A DNA stretch of 64,000 bases from Bacillota bacterium (GTDB lineage: Bacteria; Bacillota; Clostridia; Christensenellales; SZUA-584). The position numbers were made by a program, and so were the translations under genes. Position 1 is the stretch's first letter. Every line of letters starts with the position of its first letter. This document shows, piece after piece, positions 1 to 8,081 of this stretch. Under the pieces are notes generated by a model, which saw only the letters and a program-made list of their open reading frames with translations, was not told the DNA's origin and searched no databases. The DNA is taken from assembly GCA_023436115.1 (NCBI GenBank), contig JAEZKQ010000010.1:81300-145299 (forward strand), written 5' to 3'.

Positions 1-1108
1 TCAAAACGATGGCCGCTTGAAGCGCTTTTAAATAGGGGATATAAATCGCATTAAGGACTATGGGCTGTATATCGATTTTGCCCAGCCGCCATAGGTCAAA
101 ACGCGTTTCATCATAAATGTCAATACACGCAAAGTGGTAGGCCACCAGAGGATCACCGTCAATAGTCACTTGGCTTCCTTTTGCTGTGATCTTGTAGCCG
201 TTGTTATAGATCGTATTCCAAGGCGCTGCGTTGATGCCGCGATGGGATGATATTTTGACTGAACCGAAAAGGGATGGTACGTCATCAAGGTATTTTTGAT
301 CTCCGAGACGGCCGTTGTCTTCGTAGTTAAAGCACCATTCCCGGCATTTATCGCGCCACCACCGAAGCATGGAAAGGCCATTGGCATCGTTTCTGACGCC
401 CATGATGCCCGCCTGATACGTACCGTATTTTTTTTCTACCCAGTCAACGTCCCGTTGCAGACAAAGGTAGATGGATGATGGACCCCAATCCGCGTATAAG
501 TGGCCTGCATCACCCGCAAAGCTGACGTCACCGTCGCAATAAAGCACATGAGGCAGGCCTTGAACCTCCAGTAGATAAAGCATAAGATAACTTTTTAATG
601 TCCAAGCAAACTCGTTTGCCGCCCGCTGCTTTTGCAGTGTAAAAAGCTCGCCGTAGTTTAGATCTTTTAACGTGACGGGTATACAGCGCGCCATCTTCAG
701 GGATTTTAATGTGCGGTATGATTGTTCGTCCGTACAGCAAACATAAAGATAGAAATCACGTGCATACATTTTCAGAGAATGGTATTGAGCCACAACTTTG
801 AACAAGTATGAGGCATCCGTTACAGTACATAGATAGTAAAGTGCTTTTGGCGCACTCGTTGGCGCAATGGCTTGTGGATTTACCTGCATATGCATAAGAG
901 TTTCTTGCGCGGTCTGTCTTTGCGTTACCGATATTTGGGTTGTCGGCTGTGTCTTCACTTCTTCAATCGACACAGGTGGTGTGTTTGCCGAAGTCGGCAT
1001 ATCAGCCGCAGTTGGCGTGGGTATATATTGGGATAGATGTTCTTGCGTCTGAGCTGTCTCTTTTTTAAGGAATAACTCGAAGGGTGTCATTTTGATCAAG
1101 TTGTTCAT
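1..1108 (-). CDS. Putative glycosyltransferase (nucleotide-diphospho-sugar transferase fold), cut by left window edge
   Basis: The minus strand is open without a stop from an ATG at 1108 down to base 1, giving at least 369 residues; the C-terminus lies outside the window. Residues 1-85 are a low-complexity Pro/Thr/Gln-rich stretch. From about residue 88 a GT-A-like domain begins, with the candidate metal-binding motif YCDGDVSF (D192, D194) and a later segment with N-Y-E-D-N-G and DQKYLDD that is typical of uncharacterised GT8/GT77-like sugar transferases. An AAGAAAGG sequence lies about 18 bases upstream, a long spacing, so the start is not certain. It is downstream of, and probably co-transcribed with, the nucleotidyltransferase at 1218-1982, suggesting a role in a surface polysaccharide. 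The substrate cannot be read from sequence. Confidence 0.75.
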   Translation of the reverse strand, partial: MNNLIKMTPFELFLKKETAQTQEHLSQYIPTPTAADMPTSANTPPVSIEEVKTQPTTQISVTQRQTAQETLMHMQVNPQAIAPTSAPKALYYLCTVTDASYLFKVVAQYHSLKMYARDFYLYVCCTDEQSYRTLKSLKMARCIPVTLKDLNYGELFTLQKQRAANEFAWTLKSYLMLYLLEVQGLPHVLYCDGDVSFAGDAGHLYADWGPSSIYLCLQRDVDWVEKKYGTYQAGIMGVRNDANGLSMLRWWRDKCREWCFNYEDNGRLGDQKYLDDVPSLFGSVKISSHRGINAAPWNTIYNNGYKITAKGSQVTIDGDPLVAYHFACIDIYDETRFDLWRLGKIDIQPIVLNAIYIPYLKALQAAIVL

Positions 1109-1217
1109 CACAATCACCAGACTTTGCCTTTCTTAAAAATTATGTATGCGCCCGGTTCATGTGTATGTAGCGCGGCTTACCTTATCGGTTCAAATGAAGC
1201 CGCAACGGGTTTAATAG

Positions 1218-1982
1218 CTATTCGGTGCTGTTCGGGAAAAGCCGATGAAGGTTATGCTGTGCGGTTAGGAGGTCTTTATACGTATCAATACCGATCCAGT
1301 AACCTTCATGCTTGTATACTGACAATTCATCAATGGCCGTCAGCTTTTTGAGGAGTGTGGATTCCAAAGATGCGCGCTTGTCGTCGCTCAAGTATTGGAA
1401 AACCGACTTGTTAAAAACAAAGAAACCAGCGTTAACGATCAGGTTAAGCAAGGGCTTTTCCTTAAATGATGTGGCAACACCGTCTTTGACCGACAGTATG
1501 CCGTAATGGCTTCGGTAATCGACACCTGTGACTGTGGCTAATCTGTCCATTTGGGCATGGTATTTAAGCAGCTTGCTAATATTGATATCGCCTACACCGT
1601 CACCGTAAGTGACGAGAAAAGTATCGCCAGTGATATACTTTTCAATCATTTTGATACGCGCAGCTGTCTGGGTCTCCACCCCGGTATCCACAAATGTAAT
1701 ATTCCAGTTGTGCTCGAACTCATTTAAAAACTCAATCTGGTTATTGCCAAGCGAGAGCTTGTAGTCCATGTTATTGATATAAAAATTATTGAAGTAATCT
1801 CTGATTTCTTGACCTTTATACCCGAGGGGCAATATAAAATCGCGTACGCCATATTGACTGAACAGGTTCATAATATGCCAGATAATCGGTTTGCCATTCA
1901 AATCCGATAAGGATTTAGGCACATTACCGGCGCCCTTGTTCATTCGTATTCCTTTTCCACCGCAGAGTATGACCGCTTCCAT
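1218..1982 (-). CDS. Sugar-1-phosphate nucleotidyltransferase, RfbF (glucose-1-phosphate cytidylyltransferase)-like
   Basis: The 254-residue product has the nucleotidyltransferase N-terminus AVILCGGKGIR (residues 3-13), an activating-site VPK (21-23) followed by GKPIIWHIM, the YGDGVGD metal/sugar motif (D128) and NAGFFVF (184-190). Order and length match the RfbF/glucose-1-phosphate cytidylyltransferase group, which makes CDP-glucose for deoxysugars; thymidylyl- or uridylyltransferase activity cannot be excluded. The start has an AGGAGG 10 bases upstream. It precedes the glycosyltransferase on the same strand with a 109-base gap, so the two probably make and transfer a cell-surface sugar. Confidence 0.85.
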   Translation of the reverse strand: MEAVILCGGKGIRMNKGAGNVPKSLSDLNGKPIIWHIMNLFSQYGVRDFILPLGYKGQEIRDYFNNFYINNMDYKLSLGNNQIEFLNEFEHNWNITFVDTGVETQTAARIKMIEKYITGDTFLVTYGDGVGDINISKLLKYHAQMDRLATVTGVDYRSHYGILSVKDGVATSFKEKPLLNLIVNAGFFVFNKSVFQYLSDDKRASLESTLLKKLTAIDELSVYKHEGYWIGIDTYKDLLTAQHNLHRLFPNSTE

Positions 1983-2311
1983 GTTTTCATGTCCTCCTAT
2001 CCGTTAAGCCAAAGGTATCGGTGCTTACATAATTCCACTGCGAACGAGTTCTTTATTATCATATGCTGTATACGTGAGGCGGGTGATATATATTAAAATA
2101 CATATATAAATGCTTTTCCTATGGCGCTGATGGCGCTTAATGACGCTGCCCAACATCTTATCCATTTTATAAAACGCTGCTTATATACCGCACGGTGTGA
2201 GCAATCCAAGTGACCGATGGCACTGTAAAGCTGGCGGCAGGGGTCAATGTCCTTATTCCAAATGTGGTTTAGAATTGCCCGAAAAAAGAGCAAGAAGCAG
2301 GCGCTATTATC

Positions 2312-2340
2312 TTGACAATGAATGTTAGCCGTGATAAACT
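2312..2340 (+). promoter_or_regulatory. SigA-type promoter of the feo operon
   Basis: TTGACA (2312-2317), a 17-base spacer and TAAACT (2335-2340) lie about 75 bases before feoA. This is the only strong signal in the 433-base gap 1983-2415; I see no convincing gene in the rest of that gap. Confidence 0.7.
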
Positions 2341-2346
2341 CTTAAC

Positions 2347-2364
2347 TGTTAGATGAGACTAACA
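2347..2364. promoter_or_regulatory. Palindromic operator candidate TGTTAG-N6-CTAACA upstream of feoA
   Basis: TGTTAG (2347-2352), six bases, CTAACA (2359-2364): a perfect 6-bp dyad just downstream of the feo -10 box, where a repressor would block transcription. The same half-sites recur at 2655-2672, and a partial copy TGTTAG begins at 2323. Known iron regulators of Firmicutes feo operons are of the DtxR/MntR or Fur type; the TTAG/CTAA halves resemble DtxR-type sites. That assignment is inference. Confidence 0.55.
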
Positions 2365-2415
2365 ATTTTGCTGAATTATATTTTTGATATTGATATGATA
2401 CGTTTTTAGGAGGCT

Positions 2416-2637
2416 ATGATGACACTCAATCAAGTGCCTTGCGGACAGACTGTCAAGGTTATTAAGCTCGAGGGAGAGGGCGCCCTCAAACGCAGAATAA
2501 TGGATATGGGCATTACGAAAGGAACTCAAATTGAGGTCAGAAAAGTGGCGCCTCTTGGAGACCCGATCGAGATCACTGTCAGAGGATATGAACTCTCGGT
2601 GAGAAAGGCCGATGCTGCCAATATCATCGTGGAATAA
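2416..2637 (+). CDS. feoA: Ferrous iron transport protein A
   Basis: A 73-residue protein of the FeoA/SH3-like beta-barrel family, with the typical segments GEGALKRRIMDMGITKGTQIEV and a C-terminal strand ending VRKADAANIIVE split across the last two beta strands. FeoA is a small cytosolic partner that supports the FeoB Fe(II) transporter. TAGGAGGCT precedes two adjacent ATGs (2416 and 2419); either could be used. It is the first gene of feoA-feoB-Cys-rich protein, behind the promoter at 2312-2340 and the palindrome at 2347-2364. Confidence 0.93.
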   Translation: MMTLNQVPCGQTVKVIKLEGEGALKRRIMDMGITKGTQIEVRKVAPLGDPIEITVRGYELSVRKADAANIIVE

Positions 2638-2654
2638 TATTTTTTTACGTTCAT

Positions 2655-2672
2655 GGTTAGCGAGTGCTAACA
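2655..2672. promoter_or_regulatory. Second feo palindrome, GGTTAG-N6-CTAACA, between feoA and feoB
   Basis: GGTTAG (2655-2660), CGAGTG, CTAACA (2667-2672) matches the palindrome at 2347-2364 in 11 of 12 half-site bases while the six central bases differ. The inner bases extend the dyad here to GTTAGC/GCTAAC. Conservation of the arms but not of the centre suggests a protein-binding site, possibly tuning the feoB part of the operon separately. Confidence 0.5.
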
Positions 2673-2691
2673 TTTGGAAGGGGGAATACCT

Positions 2692-4878
2692 ATGTCACTA
2701 AAAATCGCACTTGTCGGCAACCCCAACAGCGGCAAGACGACGCTTTTCAACGCACTGACCGGCAGCACACAATATGTGGGTAACTGGCCGGGCGTTACTG
2801 TGGAAAAGAAAGAAGGCTGGCTGAGGAATAATAAAAAAGATGTCATTATCGTCGATTTGCCGGGTATTTATTCGCTGTCACCGTATACATTGGAAGAGGT
2901 GATTGCGCGGGACTTTATTATCAACGAAAAACCCGATGTGATTATCAATATCGTGGATGCGTCGAATTTGGAGCGCAACATGTATCTGACCACTCAGGTG
3001 ATCGAGCTGGGTGTGCCCACAGTTATCGCGCTGAATATGATGGACGTTGTGAAAAGGCGCGGCGATGAAATTGATATCGCCGCGATGCAGAAGCTGCTGG
3101 GATGCCCTGTTGTGGCGATTGCAGCCGTTAAGAGCCAAGGCATAGACGCGCTTGTATCCAAAGCGATATCTCTGGCGGCAGACAGCAAGCCCCGGCCGCA
3201 GATTTTCTCAAAGGATGTGGAAAAAGCGCTTGCGGATATTATCAATGAAGTCAAGCAGGTAAAGGAACTCACGACTTATGAGCCGCGCTGGCTGGCGGTG
3301 AAGCTTTTTGAGCGCGACGAGGATTTGCTTAAGAAAATAACACTCAGCGAAGCATTAAAAAGCCGTATTGAAGCCATCACACAGGCCATAGAAGCACAGC
3401 AGGACGATGATGCGGAAAGCATTATTACCAACGAGCGGTACGAATGTGTGACAGCGTTGCTATCCGGGGCGTACAAAAAGAAGTCCCGACCCAAGCTGAC
3501 CACCTCGGACAAAATTGATAAGGTGATCACCAACCGCTTTCTCGCGCTGCCGATATTCTTCCTCATCATGTGGGGTGTTTACTTCATATCTATACAGACA
3601 GTGGGAGACTGGACGATCGGCTGGGTGGAACAATTGATCGCGTGGTTAACGAGCGGCGCGGAATCCCTGCTGACAGGCTGGGGCGCATCCGACTGGGTAT
3701 TAAGCCTTGTCATCGACGGTATATTCGGCGGAGTGGGCTCGGTTCTTGTGTTCGTGCCGCAGCTCATGATACTCTATTTCTTCATTTCCATACTCGAGGA
3801 CTGCGGCTATATGGCGCGTGTGGCGTTCATTATGGATAGGATATTCCGGCGGTTCGGTCTTTCGGGCAAGTCTTTCATACCGATGCTGATCGGCACAGGC
3901 TGTTCGGTGCCTGCTATTATGGCTTCCAGAACCATCGAGAATGAAAATGACAGAAAAATGACCGTGATGCTGACCCCGTTCATTCCCTGCGGAGCCAAGC
4001 TTCCCGTGTTTGCGATGTTCGTGGCACTGGTGTTCAGGGATGCGTCATGGGTGGGGCCCTCAATGTATCTCGTGGGTATTATCATGGTTATTATATCCGG
4101 CCTTATACTGAAAAGAACGAAACTGTTTGCGGGCAAGCCTGCGCCGTTCGTGATGGAACTGCCGACGTATAAGATGCCGCGTCCCAAGGGTGTGCTGATA
4201 CACATGTGGGAAAAGGGCAAAGCATTCGTTATCAAAGCGGGTACGGTCATATTCGTGGCATGCGCGGCAGTATGGTTCCTGCAGTCGTTCAGCTTCTCGT
4301 TTGAATATCTTTCGCCCGAGCAGGTTGACCAGAGTATACTTGCGGGTATCGGTCGTGTATTAGCGCCTATATTTGCGCCGCTTGGATTTGGCAACTGGAT
4401 GTCCGCGGTGGCATCGCTGACGGGGCTTGTGGCAAAAGAGGTGGTCGTATCCACCTTCGCGCTGGTAGGTGCCAATACGATGCTGACGTTCACAGCTGTG
4501 ACAGCCTATGCCTTCATGATATTCACACTGCTTGCGGCACCCTGTTTTGCGGCCATCGGCGCGATCAGACGCGAAATGGGCGGCTGGAAATGGACGTTTA
4601 TTGCCATCGGCTATCAGACCGGACTTGCCTATGTGATGGCGCTGCTTGTGAATTTAGTGGGCGGATTGATTTTCCCCGGCGCTCAGGCTTTCCAGCTCAG
4701 CGGCGATATTGAGGCGGCCGGAGAGGGTGCGATATCCGGTATAGCCCTATTGGAAAACCCGATGGTGTATATACTGGGTGTCATATTGCTGGCTGTTATC
4801 GCTGTGGGTATCATATCCCTGTTTAAAAGGGGAAAAGGCAGGATGATATCCGGCAATGAAGCCAAAATACAGAGGTGA
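2692..4878 (+). CDS. feoB: Ferrous iron transporter FeoB (GTPase and membrane permease)
   Basis: The 728-residue product imports Fe(II) across the cytoplasmic membrane. The N-terminal G domain has G1 GNPNSGKT (9-16), a DLPG G3 motif and NMMD as G4; the C-terminal half carries the two Gate-type hydrophobic blocks, including GTGCSVPAIMASRT and the conserved PCGAKLPVF segment. I chose ATG 2692 over an in-frame TTG at 2674 because AAGGGGG sits just before it and family members begin with the short strand into G1. It follows feoA by 54 bases, a gap that holds the palindrome at 2655-2672, and is followed by a small Cys-rich membrane protein; length is normal for the family. Confidence 0.96.
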   Translation: MSLKIALVGNPNSGKTTLFNALTGSTQYVGNWPGVTVEKKEGWLRNNKKDVIIVDLPGIYSLSPYTLEEVIARDFIINEKPDVIINIVDASNLERNMYLTTQVIELGVPTVIALNMMDVVKRRGDEIDIAAMQKLLGCPVVAIAAVKSQGIDALVSKAISLAADSKPRPQIFSKDVEKALADIINEVKQVKELTTYEPRWLAVKLFERDEDLLKKITLSEALKSRIEAITQAIEAQQDDDAESIITNERYECVTALLSGAYKKKSRPKLTTSDKIDKVITNRFLALPIFFLIMWGVYFISIQTVGDWTIGWVEQLIAWLTSGAESLLTGWGASDWVLSLVIDGIFGGVGSVLVFVPQLMILYFFISILEDCGYMARVAFIMDRIFRRFGLSGKSFIPMLIGTGCSVPAIMASRTIENENDRKMTVMLTPFIPCGAKLPVFAMFVALVFRDASWVGPSMYLVGIIMVIISGLILKRTKLFAGKPAPFVMELPTYKMPRPKGVLIHMWEKGKAFVIKAGTVIFVACAAVWFLQSFSFSFEYLSPEQVDQSILAGIGRVLAPIFAPLGFGNWMSAVASLTGLVAKEVVVSTFALVGANTMLTFTAVTAYAFMIFTLLAAPCFAAIGAIRREMGGWKWTFIAIGYQTGLAYVMALLVNLVGGLIFPGAQAFQLSGDIEAAGEGAISGIALLENPMVYILGVILLAVIAVGIISLFKRGKGRMISGNEAKIQR

Positions 4879-4883
4879 ATCAA

Positions 4884-5060
4884 ATGATCGATTATATAAT
4901 AGCTGGTATCGTGGCGGCGTTGCTCGCGCTGGTGATTGTGCGCATGGTCAAAAGAAAAAAGGCCGGCGGGGGATGTGCAGGCTGCAGCGGATGCGCCGCG
5001 TCCCACACCGCTTCGCAGCAAGACTGCGGCGGGTGTGCCCATCACGCTCAAAACCAATAG
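4884..5060 (+). CDS. FeoB-associated Cys-rich membrane protein
   Basis: A 58-residue protein: one N-terminal membrane helix (residues 2-20), a basic patch RMVKRKK, then a Cys-rich tail with CAGCSGC and a later CGGC. This is the layout of the FeoB_associated family found right after feoB in many anaerobes; the role is unproven but metal handling at the membrane is the usual proposal. ATG 4884 has AGAGGTGA 6 bases upstream; a GTG at 4875 overlapping the feoB stop is the alternative start. Confidence 0.85.
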   Translation: MIDYIIAGIVAALLALVIVRMVKRKKAGGGCAGCSGCAASHTASQQDCGGCAHHAQNQ

Positions 5061-5067
5061 CAGAAAT

Positions 5068-5097
5068 AAACTCCGTCAAATATTGGCGGAGTTTTTC
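5068..5097 (+). terminator. Rho-independent terminator of the feo operon
   Basis: AAACTCCGTC (5068-5077) pairs with GGCGGAGTTT (5085-5094) with one G-U pair, loop of seven, followed by T residues. Confidence 0.85.
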
Positions 5098-5118
5098 ATA
5101 TGAAAAAATGAAGAAGGA

Positions 5119-5796
5119 TTATGTCACGGCCTTTCGGCATTGCGGCCGCTGGACTTCTTTGTTGTACGGGAGAAGAAACTCAGGTATACCGCTGGCATAC
5201 GGGGCTATCTGATATTGTTGATAGTAAACCACAAGCCCCTCTGGCCGCAAAAAAAAGTTGTTGGCGTTAAAATAGCGTGCGGTGCTGATCTCATAATCTT
5301 CAAAAAACATACCGTCGCCGCTTTGCATCTGCTGTGTAATTTGAGCATTGACGTTGGAAATGGCATAGGCTTTATACATCGCATATGCCGGAAAAAAGCG
5401 CGCCATGGTGACGCGGCGGCCGCTGGGCAGGTCCCATGTGTCGGATGTGCGTGTGGTGTTGCCATGAGCGCCGCCGGTAAACTGATAGGCATCAAAATAT
5501 AGGCTCAAGGCGCAGTCTTGATTGAAGGTAAGCGTCGAGCCAAGGTAAGCCTCAAAGGTGCGGAAAGGATAGCCGTTCTCCTGCGCGTTATCGAACTCCC
5601 GAATGGCCTGATAATAAAGGCTGTGCCGCAAACGCTGCCGAAAAAGCTCGGTCTTTCCGCGGTAATAGCGGTTGATATTTGCGGCGGCTGTGCTGAAAAC
5701 GCTTGATGCAACCTCGGGGTATTGTATGGTGTATTGTAAAACACGCTGTTTCTTATAGAACATTTCTTCCTTGATTTCGTGAATATTGGCCCGCAT
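5119..5796 (-). CDS. DUF4163/DUF3298 domain protein (RsiV/PdaC-type extracellular-domain fold)
   Basis: A 225-residue protein. The middle carries FTGGAHGNT and the C-terminal part GLVVYYQQYQIAPYASG, which are hallmark segments of the DUF4163-DUF3298 pair found in the anti-sigma factor RsiV and in polysaccharide deacetylase PdaC. Those proteins display the domain outside the cell, but this product has no signal peptide or membrane helix, which is odd; it may be cytosolic. It is a lone gene on the minus strand between feo and galM, with GGAGGATG upstream of its start. Function unknown. Confidence 0.7.
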   Translation of the reverse strand: MRANIHEIKEEMFYKKQRVLQYTIQYPEVASSVFSTAAANINRYYRGKTELFRQRLRHSLYYQAIREFDNAQENGYPFRTFEAYLGSTLTFNQDCALSLYFDAYQFTGGAHGNTTRTSDTWDLPSGRRVTMARFFPAYAMYKAYAISNVNAQITQQMQSGDGMFFEDYEISTARYFNANNFFLRPEGLVVYYQQYQIAPYASGIPEFLLPYNKEVQRPQCRKAVT

Positions 5797-5960
5797 AACT
5801 CTTTTGCATCCTCCTTCTCTTAGAAAACTTATTCCATGAGTGGTATTTTCATGACAAAATGAGAATGGAAAGAAACAAAAGCATAGCCTTTACAAAACGC
5901 GAAAAACGATGTAATTTATAGAATATACCATTTGTAATAATCCCAAAGGAGATACAATAG

Positions 5961-7004
5961 ATGAAAAAAGAAGTTTTCGGCGTTTGCAAAGACGGGCGTA
6001 CGGCTAACCTTTACACACTAACAAACAAAAACGGCCTTTCTGCAACAATCAGCGATTTCGGCGGCGTGATTGTGTCTTTATTTGTGCCGGATAGAAACGG
6101 CAAAATGACCGATGTGGTATTGGGGTTTGACACACTCGCCGAATATGAAGCCACCGGCCCATACTTAGGCGCGGCGATCGGCCGCTGCGGCAACCGAATC
6201 GTGGGCGGCACCTTCGCGCTGGACGGTGTGCGCTACCAGCTGGACTGCAACAACGGTGTGAACCATCTTCACGGCGGCATTGTTGGCTTTGACAAAAAGC
6301 TTTGGCAGGCAGTACAGACCTCAGAAAATAGCCTGACACTGACGCTTTTCAGCCCGGACGGCGACCAGGGATATCCGGGAAACCTGATTGCCTGCGTGAC
6401 CTATACACTTACAGATGACAACGCGCTGCGCATACAGTACCGCGGCATGAGTGATAAAAAGACGCTTTTCAACATGACAAACCATTCGTATTTCAACCTG
6501 GCGGGGCAGGACAGCGACTCGATACTAGACCACGAGCTTGCTATCAACGCGGATAGAATAGCGACGATCGATGAAAACGTGAGCGCGACGGGTGAGATGA
6601 TCGACGTGACAGGCACGCCGTTTGATTTCCGCAAGCCTAAGAAGATCGGCAAAGATATTGGTGCCGACCATGACCAAATGAAATATGTGGGCGGCTTTGA
6701 CCATCACTTTGACCTTAACAAAACGGACAGCCCCGCCGCTCAGGCATATTGTGCGGAAACGGGCATCGCGATGACGATGACGACCACCTGCCCGGGCGTT
6801 CAGCTTTATTCGGGCAACTTCCTGGAGGAAGGCCTGCCCCTAAAGGGCGGACGCAAGGCTTTAAAGCGTCGCGCTTTCTGTCTGGAAACACAGTTTGCGC
6901 CCGATGCCGTGAACAGGCCGCAGTTTGACAGCCCCATCATTGAAGCGGGGCAGGTCGGCGAATATGAAACAAGCTATGTGTTTTCTGTCGGCGAACCGTG
7001 GTAA
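5961..7004 (+). CDS. galM: Aldose 1-epimerase (mutarotase)
   Basis: The 347-residue product interconverts alpha and beta anomers of aldoses. It has the family signatures GRCGNRI (near residue 74), a NHLHGG histidine segment, NHSYFNLAG (catalytic-site His), and the C-terminal substrate-binding LETQFAPD segment with the conserved Glu of the active site. AAAGGAG precedes ATG 5961. It is a single-gene unit closed by a strong terminator at 7055-7094. Length is normal for bacterial GalM. Confidence 0.93.
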   Translation: MKKEVFGVCKDGRTANLYTLTNKNGLSATISDFGGVIVSLFVPDRNGKMTDVVLGFDTLAEYEATGPYLGAAIGRCGNRIVGGTFALDGVRYQLDCNNGVNHLHGGIVGFDKKLWQAVQTSENSLTLTLFSPDGDQGYPGNLIACVTYTLTDDNALRIQYRGMSDKKTLFNMTNHSYFNLAGQDSDSILDHELAINADRIATIDENVSATGEMIDVTGTPFDFRKPKKIGKDIGADHDQMKYVGGFDHHFDLNKTDSPAAQAYCAETGIAMTMTTTCPGVQLYSGNFLEEGLPLKGGRKALKRRAFCLETQFAPDAVNRPQFDSPIIEAGQVGEYETSYVFSVGEPW

Positions 7005-7054
7005 GCACAATAATTCTGAAAACATAATTCCCAGTAGTTAGCCCCCCTAATAAT

Positions 7055-7094
7055 AAACGCTCCCGCAAGGTTCATGTTTTCGGGAGCGTTTTAA
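7055..7094 (+). terminator. Rho-independent terminator after galM
   Basis: AAACGCTCCCG (7055-7065) pairs perfectly with CGGGAGCGTTT (7081-7091), followed by T residues. Confidence 0.88.
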
Positions 7095-7265
7095 ATTGTC
7101 CGAAGATGTTTAAGATGAGGCAATTTTTTCACTATCGGTTAAGGTTGATACATAAAAATCAAGTGGAATCTTTTCTATATTCTTAAGCTGCGTTTGAAGC
7201 CGACTTTCATATTTAGCGGGGAAACAGGTCATATTAAAAGCATCAAGATCATGGAGGCAAAAGCC

Positions 7266-8081
7266 ATGCACGCGATGTTTAAAGGCACCATCAGCTTTGG
7301 GCTGGTGAGTATACCCATTAAAATGTTTGCAGCGACGGAGGAAAAGGATATCCGATTCCGTTCTATCCACAAAAAGTGCCATACGCCCATTAAATATAAA
7401 AAAGTATGCCCGCTGTGCGGTGAGGAGGTCGGGCCGGACGATATCGTGAAAGGCTTCGAATATGAGCCGGGAAAATTCGTAATCGTTTCGGATCAAGATA
7501 TCGAATCGGCTAAAGCCGAAGTGCAGGCGCGTTCCATCGAGATCGTGGACTTTGTCGCCCTCACCGAGATAGACCCTATCTATTTTGACAAGACCTATTA
7601 CTTAGCGCCCCAGCCCGAAATGGGGGATAAAGCCTACACGCTGCTGCGCGAAGCGATGAACCGGTCGGGCCGTATCGCAGTGGCGAAGGTTACAATGAGG
7701 GATAAGCAAACGCTGTGCGTTCTGCGCGTGTACGGCGATGCGCTCGTCATGGAAACCATATTCTATCCCGATGAGATACGTCCAGTGAGTGAGGTGCCCT
7801 CGCTGCCGCACGAGGTGAAGGTGGACGCCAAGGAAATGGATATTGCCGAAAAGCTCATCGGCAACTTAACGGCGGCATTTGACCCGTCCAAATATACGGA
7901 TGAATACCGCGAGTCGCTGCGGCGCATTATCGAGGATAAGATTGCGGGCAAGCAGGTGGTATCGCAGCCCAACGCGCCCGAAACCAACGTGATTGATCTG
8001 ATGGAGGCGCTTAAAAAGAGCGTGGAGCAGACGGAAAAGAAGATGAAGAAAACAAGCACCCCGAAACGCAAAGCCAACTAA
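7266..8081 (+). CDS. ku: Ku protein, bacterial non-homologous end joining
   Basis: A 271-residue bacterial Ku homolog, which forms a homodimer ring on double-strand break ends and recruits LigD. It begins with the signature FKGTISFGLVSIPIKMF and has the Ku core through about residue 230, ending in a Lys-rich tail (KKMKKTSTPKRKAN) typical of Ku C-termini. ATG 7266 has GGAGG 8 bases upstream; an in-frame ATG at 7194 would add a non-conserved N-terminus. The stop codon is immediately followed by the ATG of the ligase gene, so the three NHEJ genes form one tight operon. Confidence 0.95.
   Translation: MHAMFKGTISFGLVSIPIKMFAATEEKDIRFRSIHKKCHTPIKYKKVCPLCGEEVGPDDIVKGFEYEPGKFVIVSDQDIESAKAEVQARSIEIVDFVALTEIDPIYFDKTYYLAPQPEMGDKAYTLLREAMNRSGRIAVAKVTMRDKQTLCVLRVYGDALVMETIFYPDEIRPVSEVPSLPHEVKVDAKEMDIAEKLIGNLTAAFDPSKYTDEYRESLRRIIEDKIAGKQVVSQPNAPETNVIDLMEALKKSVEQTEKKMKKTSTPKRKAN

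Noticed and set aside
2093..2293. 66-codon minus-strand open frame in the gap before feoA
   Set aside because: No ribosome binding site, no recognisable protein features, and it lies in a regulatory gap; chance frame.
2663..2671. GAGTGCTAA between feoA and feoB, identical to a CIRCE half-site (HrcA operator)
   Set aside because: No TTAGCACTC partner at the right distance; the sequence is explained as part of the TGTTAG-N6-CTAACA palindrome shared with the feoA upstream site.
3807..4493. 228-codon open frame antisense to feoB
   Set aside because: It is the reverse-strand shadow of a conserved gene with biased codons; low-complexity product.
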